DNA from: Malachius bipustulatus
Taxonomy: Eukaryota > Arthropoda > Insecta > Coleoptera > Melyridae
DNA length: 64,000 nt
Reading direction: 5' to 3'
Assembly: GCA_910589415.1 (NCBI GenBank)
Contig: OU342631.1
Span: 15,066,001 to 15,130,000 of the forward strand
This document shows positions 56,820 through 64,000 of this stretch, piece by piece. Below the pieces are notes generated by a model. That model did not search any database, had not been told where the DNA came from, and worked only from the letters and a program-made list of their open reading frames with translations. The first letter of the stretch is position 1; the number at the start of each line of letters is the position of its first letter. A program made the translations under genes and the position numbers.

Positions 56820-57849
56820 GCCCCGTTGCTTGCTACGATTTCCACCTTAAAGAGTCATGCTCTTTTAATCCGAGGTCTTCATCTGGACATCGAGATGAAT
56901 GCCTCCCTTAATGTGTGGTAATCGAGTACCTATTATAACTCCTAATCGGGTGTTGTAATGTATTACAACTTGGTTTTTCCTGATAATGTAAATGAGTAGC
57001 TGGTGCTACATCTGACAACGCTGCCTTGTTCTATCTGGACCTGTTTCTATTCTATTCTATACGATCTTCATTCATGGTGTTATACAATGGCGAAGGCATT
57101 CCTCTCACTTCCTAAGTCGTATAATTTAAAGGAGCGATTCGCTTATTATATCCGGTCGACCCTACATCTGTATTAGATAAACTCCTTGAGAAATAGAAGG
57201 ATTTGTTTATTGTGTTCGTGGTCAATTCCCTAACTGAATTAGTTCTGATAATGGGTCGTTTTATTTATTCAGGTTACTTATTTCCTGACCTGGGTTTATT
57301 TCCCTACTTTGCTCCTAGCTTTATCTCCTGCAGAGCGAATTTGTAATTTATTTGTTGTAGTATTTCTATTTCCTGCCTAGCTCGAATTGTTCCTAATCAC
57401 GTGCCGCTTTAATTATTCACAGGTTACTTTACTCCTGACCTGGTTTTGATTTCCTATACAGCGATATTATTTCTTTACCTTATTTTAACGTTGGCTTATT
57501 TGTCGGGCGTTTATTCATCGGGGGCGTCTTCCTTATTACGGCACCGGCGATTGAGACCGGTGTTCGAATCGGGGCTCTTTCTTTTGCAGGCGGACGTGGT
57601 TATTTGCTAGAGACAGAAATTGTCCCTATGAATCGCGGATCTCTCCTTGATTCTTAGTGAAACTAAATTCGCATCTTATGAATGGAGTGAACTAGAAAAG
57701 GCTTGTTGTGTCAGCGATGAATTTCTCGCTATTTCGAATAATCCTAGTTTTGCTCTTTTAAAGGAGTATTTTATATTTTAGCGAAGTAGATGGAAATAGA
57801 AAGATGCCTAATCAATTTTTATTCAGTGATGTAAAAATAATAGGAACGG

Positions 57850-58125
57850 TGTGAAACTCTCTAGGGGTTTTCACTGATAGGGTGCAGAAAAGAAATGGTG
57901 CGATACTCTCGGGGAGTTTCCACCGATAGATAGGAATTTGTTTATGCGATACCCTCAGAGGGGTTTCCAAAAAACAACAAGGAAGAAAGTCTACCTATGC
58001 GATACTCTCGAGGAGTTTCCACCGGTAGATAGAAATTTGTTTATGCGATACCCTCAGAGGGGTTTCCAAAAAACAACAAGGAAGGAAGACTACCTATGCG
58101 ATACCCTCGAGGGGTTTCTACTGCT
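57850..58125 (-). repeat. array of six hairpin-forming repeats in copy 4
   Basis: TGCGATAC-(stem-loop)-TTTCC units recur at about 57945, 57998, 58043 and 58096, with two more diverged units to the left. On the plus strand the stems read ACTC/GAGT, ACCC/GGGT, ACTC/GAGT, ACCC/GGGT, ACCC/GGGT and one ACTC/GGGT with a wobble. Alternating units repeat every 98 bp. Confidence 0.8.
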
Positions 58126-58194
58126 AGCGGAGGAAAGAGTCATGCCATGAACAGAGTCGAGGCAGAACTAACTTCCCTTGTCATCCGATGCGTG

Positions 58195-58202
58195 TTTTTA
58201 TA
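58195..58202 (-). promoter_or_regulatory. TATA box of LTR-like copy 4
   Basis: TATAAAAA on the minus strand (CTGGCTATAAAAACACGC), about 70 bp upstream of the hairpin array, the same order as in copies 1-3. Confidence 0.55.
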
Positions 58203-58473
58203 GCCAGATTTCGATCAGGCTCCATTGTTTCATTTGAGCGCCAACGGATTGCAGCTGCTTTCTAACACGGCTCGCCCCGCGTGATTCTTTAGTAATACAT
58301 GCAGTGGAAACTTTCCGTTGGTGCTGGTGTTTTGCTTGCCTGTGTTAAATAAGGCGAGTGACCTAGATTTATTTCCTATTTTATATTACGCAGGCCGGCT
58401 ATCCCGTGAATATGAATGAGAGACGAAAAAATTGTAATTTTTTTACGTACCTAGGGCTGGTTTATTTCAGCTT

Positions 58474-59905
58474 TCTTGTATTTCGGAAAGTTTTAGAGCT
58501 CAGACTCAGAATGCTCTTTGTCTATTTGTATTCCTTGATGACATCTTATAATCAATAACTTATTTGCTTAATGCCTTATATTTGTTTATATAATAGGTAA
58601 AGAAACCAGTAATTTGATGATCTGCAATTGAGAAGTAATTTTTTAGGTAAACCTCAGATGAATTTACTCACAATTACGTTGTTCCTTTATTGATTCCTCT
58701 GTATGAACTAAATTTAAAAATGGTCATCCAGGATAGCGACTGTTTGTATTCTAATTAGTTAAAAAATACTCAAATAAATCTTGTTTTATATTCCTATTTT
58801 TTTCTGTTTTTGTTTAGAATATAATTATTTTCTAACGATAAATATATCACCAGCACCAGCAGTAATAGGTTGTTCTTCAATGACGCAGATAGAAATTTCT
58901 TTTTTATTGGGCTTCCTGTAAGAGAATTCTGAATTTTCAGCTAACTTTTCTTAATTACTGGGAGTTTTGTTTGATTAAATAAAATAATGCACAAATTATG
59001 AGGTGTACAAAATTCAAGTACAACCTTCAAGTCAGAGATGGTATCAAACCAGAAAAAGTAATGCACTGGCAATGCTTCCTATGATTTTGACTGAATCCTA
59101 TTCCAATTCTGTTTATTTTCTTCTGGCCCATTAATTTAAATGAAATATGATATTTATTCGGTTGGCTCATTAAAAAAAAAGGCAGTGTCTGTTGATAAGA
59201 TAGGGATCATAATGCATGACTGAATGAAATATCGGATGCTAGATCGTATTTTTACAAAAATATAATTTAATTTTCCTTCAAATTTATATTAAAATACTCA
59301 TTGTCTTGCGTATGCAGCCAGAGAAATGGTGTAACTCATTAAATAAACATACACGAAACTAAATAATAACAAACAAAAATGTTATCCCTATACCTACCTA
59401 CTTCTTATTATATTCATGAAATTACCGATTAAAAAGAACAAAACAAATTGAGATCTTTTGTAATAGCAATTTATCATACAAAACTAAAGCGAGTCTTTAG
59501 TCACGAGCTGGTCAGAAGTAATAAGAGTTGAACACGTAAGTATAAAAAGCTGCGTATGACAAAAGACACTGTACGTACGTAGATTCCTATATTATGATTT
59601 ATTAGTCAATATTTTAACAACGATAGAGGCTAGAAAAACTTATGTATAAAAATTATAACAAAAATAAATATGTTTACAAAATGATATGCTTGTATTAAAG
59701 TCAATTTTATTATGTAAACAATGTAAGTGGGATCACAAGAGAGACAAGATAATGATAACTAACTCCTTTTCTCTTGCATCCTACTCTAACATAAGTTATT
59801 TTTAAGACCAAATCAGCTACAAAACAGGAAATATAATAAGTCTCAGAAATAATAAAAACATGTTGAATTTTCATTAAGCGCTTTTTGCTGCTGCAGAAAC
59901 GCAAA
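58474..59905. other. noncoding stretch
   Basis: AT-rich; no element or gene was recognised. Confidence 0.5.
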
Positions 59906-61097
59906 TACAGGGTGTCCCAATATTCCATGGACATGGAGCAACCACAGATTACTGAGGTAAAAAAAAGTCGCTCGGACCAAACTTATCTCTATACCAAAAT
60001 GCTTCGTTTGTCCGTTAGAGGGCTTCAAAGTCTTTTGAAAATTTTAGTTTTTTTGAAATAGCTCAAAGTTGGCTGATTCAAATTCGATGAAATTTGGTAG
60101 GTAAATTTCTTATTAAAAGTACTCATTTCTGATGTACATGATAATTTGACGGAAACCCGGGAAGGGGTGAAACTACCCCTACCCTCCATTAAAATCGATC
60201 GTAATTGTTGATAGGGTAGCAGGAACGCTGTTCATGTTTTTTTGTTTGAAAGATACATCGTTTTAGCCCATTTTTGGTCTCCTACAAAAATCTGTATCTT
60301 TCCGAGGTGCTATGTGATAAAATAAATTAGTCGATGATAACAAAATTTTTATTTCATTCTTTTAATTTGAAATCAACTTTTCAATTGTCAGGTGATTATT
60401 TGATCTAATCTCATAAAAGATGCTCGATGTGGGCGCCGGTTTGGACCCAAGAAAGTTCCATCCTGCGCAAAAAAAATATTTGAACTCTCTTGGAACCTCG
60501 CCGTTTTGCAAATTGTTTACTACGTTTGAAAAAAACCGTTTGCAAACACCTGAAAAAAAAACCGAACCATACTAAACATCTTTTATGAGATTAGATCAAA
60601 TAAACACCTGACAATTGAAAATTTGATTTCAAATTAAAAGAATGAAATAAAATTTTGGTTAGGTACCATCGACTAATTTATTTTCTCACATAGCACCTCG
60701 GAAAGATACAGATTTTTGTAGGAGACCAAAAATGGGCTAAAACGATGTATCTTTCAAACAAAAAAATATGAACAGCGTTCCTGCTACCCTATCAACAATT
60801 ACGATCGATTTTAATGGAGGGTAGGGGTAGTTTCACCCCTTCCCGGATCTCCGTCAAATTATCATGTACATCAGAAGTTAGTACTTTTAATAAGAAATTG
60901 ACCTACCAAATTTCATCGAATTTGAATCAGCCGACTTTGAGCTATTTCAAAAAAACTTAAATTTTCAAAAGACTTTGAAGCCCTCTAACGGACAAACGAA
61001 GCATTTTGGTATAGAGATAAGTTTGGTCCGAGCGACTTTTTTTTACCTCAGTAATCTGTGGTTGCTCCATGTCCATGGAATATTGGGACACCCTGTA
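59906..61097. repeat. 1.2-kb foldback element FB5
   Basis: Arms of about 515 bp (59906-60423 and about 60580-61097) are near-exact reverse complements, ending TACAGGGTGTCCCAATATTC on the left and the complement on the right. The roughly 155-bp centre is unique. Open frames that run into it from either side are arm sequence and not genes. Confidence 0.92.
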
Positions 61098-62562
61098 TAA
61101 TGACCTACTATACTATCAAAGAAATAATAACTTATTGCATGGTTGTCATATTTATTTTTCATGGGGGTTATTTTAACTTACCCTTGAATTATCGACACAA
61201 ACTATCATTAAATAAAAATTATCATCGACACAAGTCTCATATTTATTTGAATCATAAAATATTTTACAGGATCTCACCTTTACCCTAATCGATGTTACTT
61301 TTCACGGTGAACGTGAACGAAGAGCTCACTTAGATGTGTAATCTAGGGAATAGAAATGTTAACAATCAGACAAATCTATTTTCAATAGTAGACTGATACA
61401 GAAATAGGATTATTGTAATAATTTTACTCTTAATTTGCACCTGAATACACAAATTCAAATTTCACATTATTAAATTTATAATATTAAGAAACTATATATT
61501 GTTATAATAAGAAAGAACGTTTATATTTAGAAAGAACAAACGCACTCACTTATAAAATAAATATACCTAATCATCAACACCAACGTTACTATGATTGTGA
61601 ATAATAAATTATTATAATAGTTTTTGTAACTTATTTTTTGGTAATATAGGTATAGGAATATAAGTTATTCGATCTTTATTAGGTACATATTTGAATTTGT
61701 GTATTTAGAAACGTTTTAATCTAGCGAACTTTTTATTCTCAATATTTGAATTGAATAGAAAATTAGCTGCATATTCTAGTCTACGATTTCGTACGTGCAT
61801 ACAGCTTTTTCGTTGTTGTAAATGTGAAATAGCACATTGTATTAATTAATATTAAGCTCAAAAAATCCTTAAAGTGTGAACATTTCTTCATGGGATCAAG
61901 TAGTAATACTGCTTGATTAGACTATAGAGAAAGCAGTTCGTAGACTGTACTGATGGTACTAATATTTTTTTGATCATTGCATTTTATTCCAATGTGTATG
62001 TATCTATAAAATATATTTTTGTTGAATTTTTGAATTGTTTATAAAAATATAAAAGCTAATATTTTAGTGCTCTGGACTGTTAGTGAATAACTAAATAAAG
62101 AAGTGTGCTATTCGTGTTGTGTTTTTTTCATTTATTAAAGTCACTGTCACAACTTTTCTGAATTTTTTCTGAATTCTGAATATTTCCGTAGCACTTTTTC
62201 AACACCTCGTAGGTAGATACATTGGAATTTTTTAAAGTTTTTTTGATAATTTTTTAGTCATTATGAATTTACCCCCTAAAAATGATTTTATCAATAATTT
62301 ACAAGCTACAGGGCTTGCTTTAATACTGTTTCTTAACCTTGTATACATTTTTATTAAAGGGTGAATATAAAGTACACACATCAAATGTATTCTATAAATT
62401 TCAATAATCTACCTACAGGCTATTGATTATGTAAGATTATAGAAAATGACTATAACCCAGCAGGACCGGTATTTCGTAAACAAACCGGGGAAATCTATTT
62501 TTTTTTTCAGTCGATGGAGTCCGACCTTCCCTGTCTTTTGACATGTGTCTTAGGTTGGGTCG
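61098..62562. other. noncoding stretch
   Basis: AT-rich. The right part (from about 62440) may already belong to the inverted repeat that follows. Confidence 0.5.
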
Positions 62563-64000
62563 GGGTGGGGGGGAGGTGGGGCACGCTTTTAAAATATTTA
62601 CCTGAAAATGAACTTTATCGGAAAAACGGGTATATCTGAGCCGGATTTGATCTGACAAACAAATTATGGTATCGAAAATTGAAGAGCTTGACTAAACACG
62701 GAAGTTCGTTCCGACCTGCCCTTTAGCTCAACTGGTTCGCGAAATATTGCGATATTAAGGGTGCAAAAATGAATAAAAATTTAACTGACTTTTGCTCGGC
62801 AGGTGGTGGAGCTAGGGCGTCAATTTTTTGCGAGAGGAAGGATGCCACCGAGTACTTTGACGGGCCGGAGGGAGGGGGTGGTGGGTCAATTAGGAGGGGA
62901 GATATGGGGGTGAGAAGAAAAATACGGAAACGCTCGTAAAAAGTTTATTTATTGACCTACAGAGACCAGGCACCGCTCATTTTCTTCGTTTTTTTATTTA
63001 CTACCCGGTAGTCATGGCAAAAAAAAATTTATTTATTTAAAAAATTTAAATTTTCGCTAATGCGCGCTTGGCGCGCAATTAAAAAAAAAGTCCTTTTTTT
63101 CTCGCGTTTTTGGGGGTGAAGGAAGGGGGTGGGGAAAATTTTGTTTTCACTACTGAACGGCATTTTTTTTATCTTTAATTTGAGCCCCACTTGAACCCGA
63201 TCCGACCATAAATAAGGGCACAACGAACCGGCAAATTCTAGGCTTTATTGCCGGCGAACGGAGAGGGGTGGGGGGTTCTTGTTAGGCTCATTGGAAAGAG
63301 AAAACATTTATTTATCTATTTATTTATTTGTTTTTTCATTCTCGATCGTTCAGCGATCAAAAGCAAGCAAGAATTTTCAAAATCGATCCATAATTGAGCG
63401 AGGTACGAGCGAACAAGCATTCGAAAATTAATTCCGAGCGCGCGTTCCCGGCCGTGACTCTGCGGATCGTGACTGTGCGTGTCCGGAGTATAGACAAGCG
63501 GAGAGCGTAAGCTCCGCTCACGGCTACTCGGGTATCTTTCTCGCCCGGTTTAAAGAGAGATCTTCATGTATAACTCGCGAAATGTTTTCTCTTTCCTCTG
63601 TAGGTCAATAAATAAACTTTTTACGAGCGTTTCCGTATTTTTCTTCTCACCCCCATATCTCCCCTCCTAATTGGCCCACCACCCCCTCCTTGCGGCCCGT
63701 CAAAGTACTCGGTGGCACCCTTCCTCTCGCAAAAAATTGACGCCCTAACTCCACCACCTGCCGAGCAAAAGTCAGTAAAATTTTTATTCATTTTGGCACC
63801 CTTAATATCGCAATATTTCGCGAACCAGTTGAGCTAAAGGGTTCAGGTCGGAATGAACTTCCGTGTTTAGTCAAGCTCTTCAATTTTCGATACCATAATT
63901 TTTTTGTCAGATCAAATCCGGCTCAGATATACCTACCCGTTTTTCCGATAAAATTCATTTTCAGGTAAATTTTAAAAGCGTGCCCTATCTCCCCCCCACC
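62563..64000. repeat. large inverted repeat, cut by the window end
   Basis: The left arm 62563-62965 is the reverse complement of 63596-64000 with few differences. The spacer 62966-63595 is T-rich with GC-richer patches and no gene. The arms are G/C-skewed, with poly-G/poly-C tracts, and lack the TACAGG ends of the other foldbacks. The left arm probably starts before 62563, since the right arm continues past the window. Confidence 0.85.

Larger units (their letters stand above)
56395..58469 (-). mobile_element. solo-LTR-like noncoding element, copy 4 (minus strand)
   Basis: Read on the minus strand it begins TGAAATAAACCAGCCCTAGGTA (compare TGAAATGGATCGCACCTAGGTA in copies 1-3) and ends GTGTTACA. 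It is flanked by GCTT at 56391-56394 and 58470-58473. It shares internal blocks with copy 2 (such as that around 56780-57030) and has its own TATA box and a different hairpin array. It has no coding frame. It is a diverged subfamily of the same element. Confidence 0.75.

Noticed and set aside
57540..57580. tRNA T-loop-like GTTCGAATC
   Set aside because: The T stem does not pair and no cloverleaf can be drawn; it lies inside LTR-like copy 4.
57850..58125. CRISPR-like alternation of repeats and spacers
   Set aside because: Eukaryotic context, imperfect units, repeated 'spacers', and location within an LTR-like element.

Overview
This window is AT-rich nuclear DNA from an arthropod, most likely an insect. 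A run of 52-57 nt introns in the adenylyl cyclase gene recalls beetles (inference; no species can be named). It holds one clear host gene embedded in a dense field of transposable elements.

Host gene. The + strand carries the 3' two thirds of a type 3 adenylyl cyclase (AC3/ADCY3-like) in 18 exons from 19312 to 52583. The phases fit throughout and the exons encode 899 residues plus a stop. The part present covers the last helix of the first membrane cassette, catalytic domain C1, the six-helix second cassette, catalytic domain C2 and an acidic tail. All metal-binding, purine-binding and transition-state residues that I checked are intact. About 220-230 N-terminal residues (most of the first membrane cassette) were not found and probably lie upstream of the window or in divergent exons. 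No other host gene could be supported.

Layout. 1-3.5 kb: a palindromic foldback element and a 5'-truncated LINE with an open RT frame. 3.5-12.8 kb: noncoding, with foldbacks and a solo-LTR-like element. 12.8-17.2 kb: a nearly intact PHD-finger (CR1-like) LINE. 19.3-24.7 kb: cyclase exons 1-4, with MITE-like elements in the first intron. 24.7-31.9 kb: intron with a 3.5-kb LTR-like unit and a Harbinger/MADF-type element that was hit by a LINE. 32-43.4 kb: intron with a third LTR-like unit, a Jockey-type gag remnant, a small foldback and an internally deleted LINE with a perfect 13-bp target duplication. 43.4-52.6 kb: exons 6-18, with a 1.16-kb foldback in the last intron. 52.6-64 kb: downstream DNA with a piggyBac-type MITE, another MITE, a minus-strand LTR-like unit, a 1.2-kb foldback and a large inverted repeat cut by the window end.

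Most unusual. Four noncoding LTR-like units (1.7-3.5 kb, TG...CA ends, 4-bp target duplications in three) carry clustered hairpin-forming repeats downstream of a TATA box. The stems vary by compensatory substitutions in three unrelated repeat types, which suggests selection on RNA or single-strand structure. A second theme is a family of five foldback elements that begin TACAGG and are almost pure inverted repeats.
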